In this document: one piece after another, positions 1 through 13,200 of the stretch
Numbering within the stretch: the first letter of the stretch is position 1
Layout of the letters: each line of letters opens with the position of its first letter
Assembly (NCBI GenBank): GCA_033980235.1
Contig: CM067066.1
Coordinates: forward strand, 36,024,409 to 36,088,408
Source of the DNA: Diadema setosum
Taxonomy: Eukaryota > Echinodermata > Echinoidea > Diadematoida > Diadematidae
Direction: 5' to 3'
DNA length: 64,000 nt
Notes under the pieces: model-generated
Databases searched by the model: none
What the model saw: the letters and a program-made list of their open reading frames with translations, nothing else
Told to the model about the DNA's origin: nothing
Program-made: the position numbers and the translations under genes

Positions 1-619
1 AATACCACCCGGTTACGGTACCTGAGATTCTAATTTCATATTGATCCTCATCAGAAATTTGTCATAGGATAAAATGTCATCAAAACTTTTTAGATGTAGT
101 GATGTAGGGATCAATTGCTATAAAACTTAGTAGTACTTATCAATGGCAAAAACTGCGATCGAGGACACACTAACCGTAGTATACTGTGTGTCAGTACTCT
201 GCTCCAACATGTACATAGAGCGCTGAAATTCGTAATGCTGTTTTTCACTTGTGTTCTTCAGGTTGGTTATAAATGTTATTCTTTATATAAGGTCATACCT
301 CGTACGGGTGGTTTTTTTTTCACAAGTTGCGGCTGTTCTCTTGCCATTAACGTTATGAAATACTGTCTGTTAGTATGCCACTTGCATACTCTGTCTTTTA
401 TTTGAAGCATGTGTTCTCTTTAGCAAATATTTGCTTACTTCCAGGATTACATGTACATGCCATTATAACCCTGTACCGTATACAGGCTGTCAACATACAG
501 ATCCATTTGGTTTTGTGTTTAGCTCCTGCTGTATACATGACATGCATAATAATGCTTAGTTTACGCCTGAGATGACATACTAGTATACTGATAGTAACCG
601 GGAGAGGCTTCATGCTCTC
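1..619. other. Left-edge non-coding DNA, probably intron 4 of BPI paralog 1
   Basis: No exon, repeat or conserved motif is recognisable here. Because the first identifiable exon of paralog 1 downstream corresponds to exon 5 of the complete paralog, this stretch is most likely part of intron 4. The short open frames in it have no family signature. Confidence 0.5.
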
Positions 620-2120
620 TTTTTTGATATTTCTAACAACTATAGTGCAGCTAGTACTGGAAATGAAGAGTTAGACCCAGATATCATTTTTTGGAGTAAC
701 CGAAACATTTATTCTCATTATCATTCAAGCGAGGATTTTGCCGGTAAATTCAAAGACTCTGCAGATCGTTCTAGTTTGTTGTGCATACATTTTAATTCTA
801 GGCGTGTGTCTGAAAACATTGAAGTTATGTCGACCTTTTTAAACCTCAATAAACTGTGAATTTGATGCACTGAGCTTTCAAAGACCTGGGCGAAGAATAA
901 TGATAATGATCAAATTCATATAAATGTGCCCAACTATTCATTCTTAAGTGAACATCGAGCAGGAAGAACAGGTGGTGGTTAAAGAATTTTCATACGAAAT
1001 ACATCAAAGTGTTTTTCTAGACCAGACTTGCAGCTTGATGAAAATGGGTGTGACTCAATTTTTGTTGATCTTAAAAATGAAAAAAGGAGGGAAAAATTTT
1101 GTTGGTGTTGTTTCCGAACCTCCAACTGTGATTTTCTCTGATTTTGTGGATGTCATTGATTCCCTATTACGTGGTCTAGTGCCTGAAAATAGATTAATCT
1201 CATATGGTGGTTTTTAATGTAGATCTGATTGAAATATGATAAAGCAAGGGATGCACATAATCTTTTTGATTCCTTGCTCAGTGACTGTGCTCGTGATTCT
1301 AAAACCAACCAGGATTACTAATTCTTCTGCCACTCTGTTGGATAATGTTTTTACAAATAAACTTGACATGCTTACTACATCTGGTATGAATAATATTGTT
1401 CGAATAATAGTTGGTGCATCCCTCAGAAGTAATGCCGAACAATGGCATCATAAAATGAGGCTGGTGACACTCTATGCTATACTGGTTTTTCAACAGGGTG
1501 TTTTTGTGTACCAGCAATGAAAAAAAAAAAAAACAACAACCATACCGTGCTGTTTTAGAGACCTTTTTTCATCTCAACAAGAGTTTTCATAATAACAGCA
1601 CACGATCATCGGCTTATCTACATCTTGCAAGTCACAGAACAATTTCATACCAGGAGGTAATATTTGTTTTACTTGAAAAATCTGTGGAACTCATTACCCC
1701 AAGCATGTTAGCAGTGTCTCATTAATTAGTGCATTTGAAAGCAGATTTAAGAAATGACTGTTATCAACGCACTGTAAAAAGTAAGACATACCAGAATTGT
1801 TGATCCAGAGTAGCTAAAAAGTTACATGTACACTACCCCCCTCCCCCCCCCCGGGGGGGGGGGGGGTCTGTGAACTTGCACCTTCCTTAATTTTTTTTTC
1901 TTCTTTTCAATTTTTCCTTTTGTGTATTCGTGTGTATGTACGTATAATAATCTTGTATCAATCAATCTCAACACAAGTTACATTTTGTGTAACTTTTTGG
2001 GACACGTCCTCATTAGATCACTGTATAGTTGGTATAACTTTTGTATTGAATGTAAATGTATCTTTATGATCGATCTGATCTGAATGGAGTGAATGTAATT
2101 GAAATGAAATTGAAAATATG
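620..2120 (+). mobile_element. Degenerate jockey/CR1-group non-LTR retrotransposon, internally deleted
   Basis: Broken reading frames in several phases match the endonuclease part of a jockey/CR1-type ORF2 in the correct order. These include a start resembling SLLCIHFNSR near 775-815, an FSYEIHQ..DQT..GVVSEPP block at 985-1130, a GGF(D) remnant near 1208 and TRITNSSATLLDNVFTN at 1303-1360. The sequence then jumps, with the whole reverse-transcriptase region missing, to the typical C-terminal end near 1565-1760 (N.STRSSAYLHLASHRT, then a remnant of NSLP). A short ATTGAAATGAAATTGAAA tail near 2098-2115 looks like the element's 3' terminus. Many stops and frameshifts make it dead. Family placement comes from the pattern of conserved phrases, not from a search. 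Confidence 0.7.
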
Positions 2121-2512
2121 TTTAAAAAGATGATATTTATATGCCATGCATGCACTGTGCTTTAACAGCTACTGTGATCTAATGCACCCCTAACTCTATG
2201 TTCCCTCGTCTCTTCCTCACACGCACACACACACATACACACACAAACACACAATTTCTTTGTCTTCTGAGGCTTCATATCGTGACATCCAGAATTTAAT
2301 GATAAGAAATATATTATCTTCCTCTTTTTTTTCTGGGTATCATTATTGTTGAGAACTGCAATGATCGCTACAAAGGATAATGATCATGGTTTGATAATGA
2401 TGATGTAAATGATGCTATTAGCGATAACATTGAATGAAATGAAAATGCATTCAGGAAAATGATTAGGATTAGTAGATAATCCCATCTGAATTTCTCCGAT
2501 ATCACTATCTAG

Positions 2513-5500
2513 GAGTGGATTCTGATGGCAGTCCTACAATTTCTTCCACGAGCTGTTCCTTTCACATCGAGAGGATGAAAGTCGGTCTTCATGGATGGGC
2601 AAGGTTTGCAACAACACCTTCACTTGCATTTATTAATACCTTGTCCGTTTTGGACTATGTATAGCATAACAATGTCGGAATTTTGGAGCTTGGGTATTTG
2701 TTCCAAGTTCAGCGTGTCACTGCCGACAACCAGGGATATCCTGGTGGTATTGTCGCTGCCCAGAAAGCAGGTTCGAGTCCCGTGTTTCTATTTCTGTGAC
2801 ATATTTGTTAAATTACAGATCATCAGTTGCGATTAATTTGTTAGAGGGAAACAAATTGCAGAAAATTCAAACCTCTACTTAATATTCTCTGGCAACACTT
2901 TTATCAGCTGTAGAGACGAAAATATCGATTCATTGGTTTATTTTGTTTGAATACATAGTCATCTTGTAACTGATTCCAAAATAAGTTTAACAGTCTATTA
3001 TAAATATAATGGATAGTTAATACATGCGGCGATTTTGAAAGCGCTATACTGGATTATGTACGACATAAAGGTATTATAACCAGCAGAAGAACATCTTTAT
3101 TTCACCGAGTTCGAAGGCCGGGGTGGACGTATGCATTCGCAGTGTGGTATTGGCAAGAATAGTGCATGTATTGGCAAGAATAGTGCATGAAAGAATATTT
3201 TACCATGTTACGATAGATAAATTGTACTTATAACGTTGATTTAACGTACTATTTGTCTTACAAAGGATTTCCAGTACGGAATCAAGAGGTATAGTTCTTG
3301 TGATAGCAATTTGACCAATCACATATTTTGTAGACTCGGAATAGATAGATAGACAATTTATTATATAAACATATTTGTAGGTTGGATCCACTGTAGTGAC
3401 TCCTGATGATGCAAGCTATAGTGATGGCATCGAGTTCCTACAAGCTGTATAATCCAAAATAGTCGCCGAGATAGTTGCGTCGATAAGAACGCACTAATTT
3501 TGTTGGGGAATCGGTGGAACTGTGTGAACATGCCACCAACATGACTGTTACTACAACATGGACAATGTCAAAAAGGAGGGATAGGTTAGACGCCTTAATT
3601 GAGATGTATCTATCTATTACTGCTTTTCACAGCACGTTCTACAACATGGACTGGTTCGGTTATGGTTCAATCGTCGATTATATCACACTGGAAACAAAGA
3701 AGTCTGTCAATGAGATGGTAAGTGAAAGTTCTTCTGTTCGAGGCATATTTGATTATTTGTTTATTTTATTCCTGATTTTATCAAGCACACACACACACAC
3801 ACACACAATCATACATGACGTGATATTCACATAGCATGACATTAATTGGAAACGTAATTTTTACAATATACAAGTAATAAGTGCTTCCACGACGCTTGAT
3901 TAATATGCTTCTTTCTCACTATTGACACATTATTGATCACCATATTTTACTCCACAAGTACATTCTTGAATACGTGGGAATGGCTTGGAGTGGTTCAAGA
4001 GTTATTTAGGTAATAAAAGATAATTTGTTGCAATCAAAGACAATTTCTCAATAAGAGGAATAAAATGTATTGTTCAACAGGGAAGTTTATTATGATTACT
4101 ATCATTTATTATTTTATTAATGATTTTTGTCAGGCATCTGAAGTACTTTCCTTTATTCACTTTGCTGACGACATCAATGTATTTTATGCTCACAATTATG
4201 TTGACCCTCGTGTTCGAAAAGTCAATTTTGAATTTTTAAAAAAGTTAACAATTGGATAAGATCCAATAAATTATCGTTTAATGTCCCTAGAACGACATTA
4301 GTAATACTGTTGACAATAATGAGTACAGGTATAGTTTTGTTTTGTTTTGTTTTTTGGATGATTTTCATTTAGAAAGAGTAACACATTTTAAATTCCATGG
4401 AATTATTGTTGATGACAAACTTTCTTCGAAGTTACATATTGAATATATTTGCAACACAATCACAGTTAGAAACAGAATGAAAATGTATTTCCCTCAAAAT
4501 TATTATTTATGTTATATTCGTCGTTGATATTGCCTTATCTTAATTACGGTGTTTCAGTTTGGGCAGGGAGGTGAGAGACTGGTTTGGGGGCAACACTCAC
4601 CAGAACATACTGGATGGAGAGTCCCTTCTGCAAAAGAAAGTTACCCGTGTCATCTGTTTTCCTTCCATACGCTTCCGTACAAATTTGCTATTTGCCTCTA
4701 AAATACGCTGTTAAACATTAAATATTTGTTTTTATTTAAATTGGGGCAATCCATGTGCATTTACAGCAGCAACTCACTATATACGGTTTATTTTCGATTC
4801 TATGTTTCTAAAAAGTTACTCATTGTTTGAATATCCCACTGGACGTTCCAATGAATTTCACTTTCCTCTTTTACGAACGATCCTTCATAAGAACACACTT
4901 ACCTATACTGGCCAAGCTTATAGGATTTTTTTTTTAATTTCCATTGAATGTGTGGTCGTTAAAGTGTGGCATTATTTTGATTAACGGGATTTACTTTTCT
5001 GCTGTGTGTATATCGGTTATGTTACATATTGTTAAAGTAAAACAATAAATCAGGCCAAACCTAATCCAACTTTGAATAACCTCCCCCATGACAAAGACGT
5101 TTTGAAAAAAGAATGCATTATGATACACTATGCCACTATTATATACAACACACGAGCAATACCATCAATTCGGCCAACTTTCATATTTTGAGGGTATAAA
5201 CGTAAACTAGGATTCAAAAAGTTGTCATCTTCTTTTTAGATTCCATTTCATCATATTTTGTACATGTATTTCAGAGGAAGGCGCAAGCAGTTGTCTTGAA
5301 TGGCGGGGGGGGGGGCAAGGGGAAGAGGGGCAATGATCTGATCTATTATTTCTTTGTTATTATTAAGTGGGCGAGCATGTCAAAGATTGAATAATCTGTT
5401 ATTCTTTAGGTTAATTTAGAAGGGGGAACATCTGAGGTTGTGGCTGGTCTGGATGCTGCTCGCCTTCCACCTCTCTGATGATAATGTAATAGTATTTTGC

Positions 5501-6846
5501 AATACTGAAAATGTCACATTGTCATCATCCTCAACCTGTCAGATGGGAGATCTTAATATTGACCTATTTAAGTTTCAAACCGAAAATTACTGCTCAGGCT
5601 TTCCTTGCTATTACGATGTCTACATCTTTTCTACCCCTTATAACCAAACTTACTCGAATAACCAATCATCTAGCAACTCTCATTAAAAATATATTTTGCA
5701 ATATTAATCCTTTACCTGTTTCTGGTATTGTTTTATCAGATATGTCAGATCATTATCATAATACATTTAAGTTATTTTCCCCTTAATCACGATATTACTT
5801 TAAATGCCCATACGGTAACTTTCAGGGAGGTAACGCTTGATAGAGATGATCGTAGCAGAGCAGATTCATCTGATGTGTAGGCCTATAACACTGAGGATAC
5901 AAATGACGCTTATGAATTGTTAAAATGGGTACTTTGAATTTATCTATAGATAAGTATATTGGCATTGGTTTCTTTGATTTTATTTCATGTATTTGTAGTT
6001 TCATGTAGTCATTATTCGTTCTCTTATGTATTTCTGAGGGTCCCATATCGTACAAGCTTGGCTTCTTAGTGGGACTCTCCATTTCCATTCCCATCCTTGT
6101 ACTATGCATATGTATATATCTTAAAAAATGCAATTATGTTGTTACTCATAATCACATGTAATTTGTTACTTTACGTTTTTGAAATTATTACAAATATGTT
6201 CTGTTAATGCATTGTATATAATTTTCCCTGTTTATTTAATGGACATGAAAAATAAAGTTGAAAATCTAAAGTATATTCATTCCTATTATTGAGAAAAAAA
6301 AGTTCTAGAAATTACAAAAGATCCCGTAGACTCCTGTAAAAAACTTAAATATGAGAAATTGACATCAAAATGACAGGTTTACATTTATTCATGAACTGCA
6401 GCATAATTGCAGCAAAGGTGTACATGGATGGCCGTGTTGCATGAAAACTTATTTCTGTTTTTCATTTCATTTAATTTTCCCATCTCCAACAGAACTTGTA
6501 AATACATTTTTCCTTCCACATAAAATATAAATACATATATATGTGATTATTACAAAATATGATAAGTGGAATTTATAGGTATACAAATTACAAGGTGAAA
6601 AAGACAAAAAAAACACACACAAAAAAACATTCTGAAATCACCAAAATGCTGGAGATGGGGAGGAATGCTGAAGAAGCAAAGCTTGTAGGGTGCATTCCCC
6701 CCAAACATATAGTAACATCTTATATCATCATGATCATTGATCTTCCAATTAATACATGAGACTAGATTTACAAAAAGAATTACACAAACTACGGATAAAA
6801 ACCTAACTACCCCTAGACAAACACCCAGACAAATCCACTAAGTCGC

Positions 6847-6895
<49 letters not shown>

Positions 6896-9800
6896 CACTT
6901 TCCATCTGTGAAGATGGCTGGATAGCCCATATTCAGCTACACTAAGCTGGTCTTCCATGGGGTCCAGTTGGATGTGGGGTGGGACCACTTCACCGGGTTA
7001 TACACCCTGCTCTTTGCGATGAATGAATGAAGCGGGATCTTTTACGTGCATGAGCTGTGACTCTCTCATACACGGGACCTCCATTTTATGTCCTATCCGA
7101 GGGACAGAGTGTTTTGCCTCTTGCTAGAGGGGACGGTATGTTTACACACAACATTGCTCAGTCCAGACTCGGGTTCGAACCCGGGCCGCGTGATCGTGAG
7201 GCAGACGGTTACAGCTCGTTATTCCGAAAGTTCGTTATTCCGAAGGCTCTTCAGTCCGAAGATTCATTATTCCGAAGGTTCGTTTTTCCGAATTTCATTT
7301 TCGGATGAACACATCTTCGGAATAACGAACCTTCGGAATAACGAACCTTCGGAATATCGAACCTTCGGAATAACGAACAGCACCCGAGGCGGACGCGCTA
7401 CCGACTGAGCCAACTCACCGCTGTCATGCAGAAACACAGAAACTAGAACAGAAAAAGTAAGACAGAAAGATGAAGAAGGACTGATAACATGGGTGGAAAA
7501 TAGGAAGAAGAAACAATGTCGAATGAGAAGACGAAAAGTGATGAGTGAACGGAGCCGCTAAGTCATACGCATAAAGTGAAAGTCAATATATTTTTAAAGA
7601 TGACGTTCGAATGAATTCTTATAATTGTCTAAAAAGAAATTCTTCAACTTAACTTTAAAACAATTCAAACTTGGGGCCGTTTTTATATTATCACTAAGGT
7701 TATTCCAAAATTTTGGTCCAACAAAAGTAAATGTGGATTGAGTGAATATGGTCCTGGTTAAAGGCAAATGAAATTTATTAGAATGACGAGTTGGGTATCT
7801 GTGGAAAGAATTATTCTTCACATGAGATGATGCAAAATATCACCAAAAAAAAAAATTAGGTATGCAATTTTACAAAAGTTTCAATACAACTTCATACTTC
7901 TTGACACCTCATAAACCCGTGTTTATGTATGTAGCAAGTACGGGGTCACCCCACTAGACCGACACCCACGAGTCATACAGCCCACGAGTTCAAAATTGCA
8001 AACAGGTCCATGAACCACACAGCCCATGAGTTCGACACTATACAAAAACAGCCCACGAGTTCGACAGATAAAACAAAATAATAATTTCGTCGCCGAAATT
8101 ACTGATTTCGTAACGAAATATTCCATGCGACCCTTGGCACCCCATGGTCTTTGTCCATGGTTTAAACCATGGACAAGATTGTTCCACCTTCGTGAATCCG
8201 GGCCAATGTGTCGGTCTCGTGGGCCTTGTTAGCTTAGTGTCGAACTAATGGGGTGTATGACTCGTGAATCGTATAACTCATGGGTTGTACTTGTGAGCTG
8301 TATGACTCGTGGGCTGTATGACTCGTGGGTGTCAGTCTCGTGACGTGCACCCGTAAGTACACGCAAGAAAATATGGAAGAATGTATTTATGTATGTCAGG
8401 TTACGGTTTATGCGGTTCAAGTAAGCACCGTTTAAGACCATGACATTTGAGATCACCATGCAATGCAACATTTGATCTCCCTTATCGGACATTGCTCCAG
8501 TCATTTTGATATTTATTTGGCTGTGCGACTTTTGAACTTCCTAGTTTAGTATTTGACTTGTGCTACATGGACATTTCATACCTACATGGATATTTGAACT
8601 GCGTATTGACAACTGTATTGCGCTGTGGAAATTAATCCATCTCTTACAATGTATACGGACATTTTGAACTGCCTATAGCGACAATTTCACGTGGAAAACC
8701 TGCAAGCAATACATTTATACATGTGAAATAATGGTTTTGTTGTTCAAGAAAGCGCTGTCTATTAGGCAATGTACATTATTAAAAACATTATTCGACATTG
8801 ATTTCCGTAATCGATCATTGCTCTATACGTAATTGGATATCTATATTGCTACGCGACATTTGAACGGAATTGTCTATTGTCTGACGTTTGATATAAGCTA
8901 TATAATAAGGACAGTTCATACTTAAGTGGACATTCGAATTGCGTAATTTGATACCCGTATTCTACCATTGATGGACATTTATTTGGGTGCTGTTCGTTAT
9001 TCCGAAGGTTCGCTATTCCGAAGGTTCGTTGTTCCGAAGGACCGTTAATCCGAAACACGCAAATTCCCTATACCTAGAGGTTCGTTAATCCGAAAATGAA
9101 AAGGGGTTCGTTAATCCGAAAATTTGTGGCGTTGTTCCGAAGGTTCGTTATTCCGAAGATCGGTTAATCCGAAAATGAAATTCGGAGCAATGAACCTTCG
9201 GAATAACGAACCTTCGGAATAACGAGCTGTAACCATTTATTTAGCTATATAAGCATTTGAACTACTTATATTGACATTTGGTTTAATTCAGGGGACATCT
9301 GACCTGGAAAACCTGTATATAGAAGCCATGATAAAAATAATAATAACAATATTGGCATCCACACTTGGGCAGGATTCGAACCTACCATACAGAATTGTCG
9401 TCAATCAGTTGCAACAACAAACAATTAATCGTTTAGAGGATATAATTCGTTATGCAGGCTTATACCGCCATACTAAGACTGTAAGAAGAGACATTGAATT
9501 TTTTTTCTTCCCTCACACTCAGGTTTGTCCAGAACTCCTGAACACTGTCAACATCGACCTGAAGAAAAAGTTGAAGACATTGAAAAGTAAAGCCATTATT
9601 ACAATTGGGTGATGTGTACACATGTCTTTGTTCATTTTTTTTTTTTTTGCCATATCTTTCTACCCGTTCTTTTCTCCATGTTCTCATGATATGATGAGAG
9701 TAACTGAAAGTACATTTTCGTGAGTATATCTGCTATTTAATCCCTCTCTCTGTCCATCCCTGAAGCAGACATACACGCAAGGGTATACGTGTAGACATAC

Positions 9801-10215
9801 ACGTATACCCTTGCGTGTATATCGTCAGCAAAACTTGCACGAGAGATGTGGCTGTGATGTTGAGTAGCATCCCTTTGATTAAGCATTCGGGCTAATTGTC
9901 CTTCTTCAGAATCTAAAATGACAATATCAACATATAAAAAACAAACATGATATTACTAAATACAATTTGGTTTTTGTTTAAAATGTGTTGTAATTTTGTA
10001 CATGTACGTCTTGTATTTATAGTTATGCTTAGCATATCTTTGAATGTATATTGAAGGTTAGTTAAGTTTAGTATGGTTTTGCATCGATGTTGATTTTGTT
10101 TATATGTTTTTTTTGTCATTGTAGATTCTGAGGAAGGGCAATTAGCCCGAAGGCTTCATTAAAGGGGTGCTATACCTTAACATCACAGCCACGTCTCTCG
10201 TGCAAGTTTCGCTGA

Positions 10216-10256
<41 letters not shown>

Positions 10257-13200
10257 AGGACATTGATATGTATATATTTGTGTCCTTGTCAATTGTATTG
10301 TAATGGTCCATTGTATTTTCCCCTTGTACTTACTTGCCTGTGGGCAGATAGTAGCCTAAGATTGTTTATTACATTCTTTGGCTTGTGAAGAAATAAAGTA
10401 AAGTATGTTTTCCACGTAATTTGGATATCATTTTACACCCCCTCAAAAAAACCCAGAGAGATGAGTTTGATATGAGTAGAATTAAAAAAAAAAAGCAATC
10501 GTCATGTCGTCATATAGATAACAACCTATGCCACACTTCATTATGGAAACACCTAAAACTATGAAATCATCCGAAACTAATAGACATTCCTATTCAATGT
10601 TCAAATTTGTGTCATTTTCACAAGTCCATTAACTTTGCTATTTCGATGTCTTTGGATATCGAGTTTCCTTAAAAAGAGCATTCGTCGTGAATAAGAATGT
10701 CAAGCATGTCACCTGTTGCTTTTTTATGGATTGTTGATTGTTTGTTTTGTGGTTTCGCGCAGTGGAAGCGCTGTCCTTGCGTGTTGCTGACACAGACTAC
10801 GCCCTCGCAGCTCTTCCAGTCGTTAATGTCTCAATCTTCAATGTGTTGATAAAAACTGCTCACAAGGTAGGCCTACACCCCAAAGACGTGCTTGTAATTG
10901 CCTTATACGTACACTGATTATCTGTATCATTTTTTAAAGAGTATTGATGATAATTGAATAAATGAAGAGAATAATGTGAATATCACACAAAAACGTACAT
11001 GCCACTTTTTCGAGTGTTTTTTTTTAGCTTACCAGATTACAGAAGAAATGCTGAGCACACTTTACTAATCGATGACTATTATCCCTTCTTGATTATTCTG
11101 TAATCAAGAAATGTGCCTATGAAATTCGTTATTAGAAAGTTATCTGATTACTAATGAATATTCATTACTTGACTTTAGTTCTCTCATGTTCCCTCATGCT
11201 GCATGTAACTACAGCGATACTGATGGTGCTAAACATTGTTGTTGTAATAGTTGCTATTGTGATTTGCATTATCATTGCAAGGAGAGGTAGTACAGTGTAT
11301 AGCAATTGTAAAAGCAGTACTCATGCAAGTATAATCCACATGCCTGAGCATCACGTAGGATACTCGGATATGGATATCATGCAAATACTTTAAAAGGGAA
11401 ATCCGGGAAAAATAAAGAAAGAGTAAAATATTACAAGCACTACAGCGAAAGTTAATCAAAATCAACTTAGAACCAAGAAAGCTGTATAATTGTGAAGTTT
11501 CGCTCAAACTTTTCACAAAAGAGTTCTTGAACAGTCAATATGCATAGAGTGAATTTATCATGTTATCCCTGAACAATTTCTGACACAGAATGTATATAAA
11601 AATGATTTTTCTTTTTTTTTAATCAAACGCAATTGTTACTCCGTCTCAGATCCTGTTATATTTGGCAGCTGTCAGACCATTGTTTTGAAATCATCCAACC
11701 AAGAAAAACATTATATTCTATTATTTATTTATTATCTTTTTTACACGATCACTTGAATACTGTGAGGTGATTACATAATTATCACCTCACTCATTTACGT
11801 ATTCATATCAACTGTTCAAGAACTCTTGTACAAAAATTAGCGAATCTTTAAAATCTTATGACTTTCTTTCTTTCTTTGAATCCGATTTTGATCAAATTTT
11901 CGCTGTTGTGCTTGTCATATTTAACTCTTACGTCGCAGACATCTTTTAATTGGCATGGTATTCCCTTTTAAGAGCGCCAAACCACCAGTGGAAGAGAGTA
12001 GGATCTCCGCCACCTCGGCCACCTTGGTTGGGGAATTCTCCCCGCACGCCATCCTGCCAGACAAGACTCTGGCTTACCTCTTCACGATCAAAGTGGTAAG
12101 TGACAAGGAGCTTGTCGGTAACATGACGGTGAAAACGCCACAAAACACACACGCACACGCACACGCATGCGCGCGCATACTCTCTAAAAAAAAAATCGAG
12201 TGAAAATATTCACTCTAAAAAGAGTGAATACAAAAAAGAGTGAATTTCGAGTGAAATTGGAGTGAATTTTGAGTGAAAATGCTTATTTTCACTCATTTTG
12301 GAGTGACGTCAGGGATCACTCGAAGATTTTGGAGTGATCCCTGACGTCACTCCAAAATGAGTGAAAATGAGCATTTTCACTCAAAATTCACTCCAATTTC
12401 ACTCGAAATTCACTCTTTTTTGTATTCACTCTTTTTAGAGTGAAAATTTTCACTCGATTTTTTTAGAGAGTACACACACACACATCACAATATTTACATA
12501 TGTTCGTATATATTATAATATATGTTGTCTATACTGTGTATATGACATATAACCCTATACATACATATGTCAATAGGTAAATGATTATTCATTTCATCAG
12601 ATATGTCTGAATGGATTGTTAAAGGAGATCCCTACCTAAAGAGAAATATGGATTAAGTTAAAGCAGCAACATTAGTAGAACATATCGGTGAAAGTTTGAG
12701 GAAAATCGGACAATCGATGCGAAAGTTATGAATCTTTAAGGTTTTGGTGTTGGAACCCCTGGATGAGGAGACTACTAAAGATATTGGCGTGAGGACAACA
12801 ATAAAAAATTATTAAGGGAATTCCACAAAAATTCATTTTCATGAAAATTACACATTCCATCAACTTGACACTGACATTATGTTAAGGGCTGCAATTATTC
12901 CCTCTGCTTTCTGAAAGCGGTTAGTCAAGACAGTGCTCTTTCATAATGGCATAGAAAAGTGAATTTTTATGGAACTTTCGTATTTTCTTTATATTTCTGT
13001 CCACACATACGTCATAACCTCTAGTAGTCTCCTCATCCATGGGTTCCAACACCAAAACTTTAATAATTCATAACTTTTGCATCGATTGTCCGATTTTCCT
13101 CAAACTTTCACTGTGTTCTGCTAATGTTGCTTCTTTTACTCAATCCATATTGCTTTTTGGGTTTGAGTTCCCTTTAAATGAAACCATCACTGCATAGTTC

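Noticed and set aside
6803..6988. Asparagine-run small protein on the minus strand
   Set aside because: The Asn run is the (AAC)n tail of the SINE.
11154..11393. 79-codon frame with a hydrophobic stretch in the intron where BPI exons are missing
   Set aside because: It does not resemble the missing BPI exons and has no suitable splice borders.
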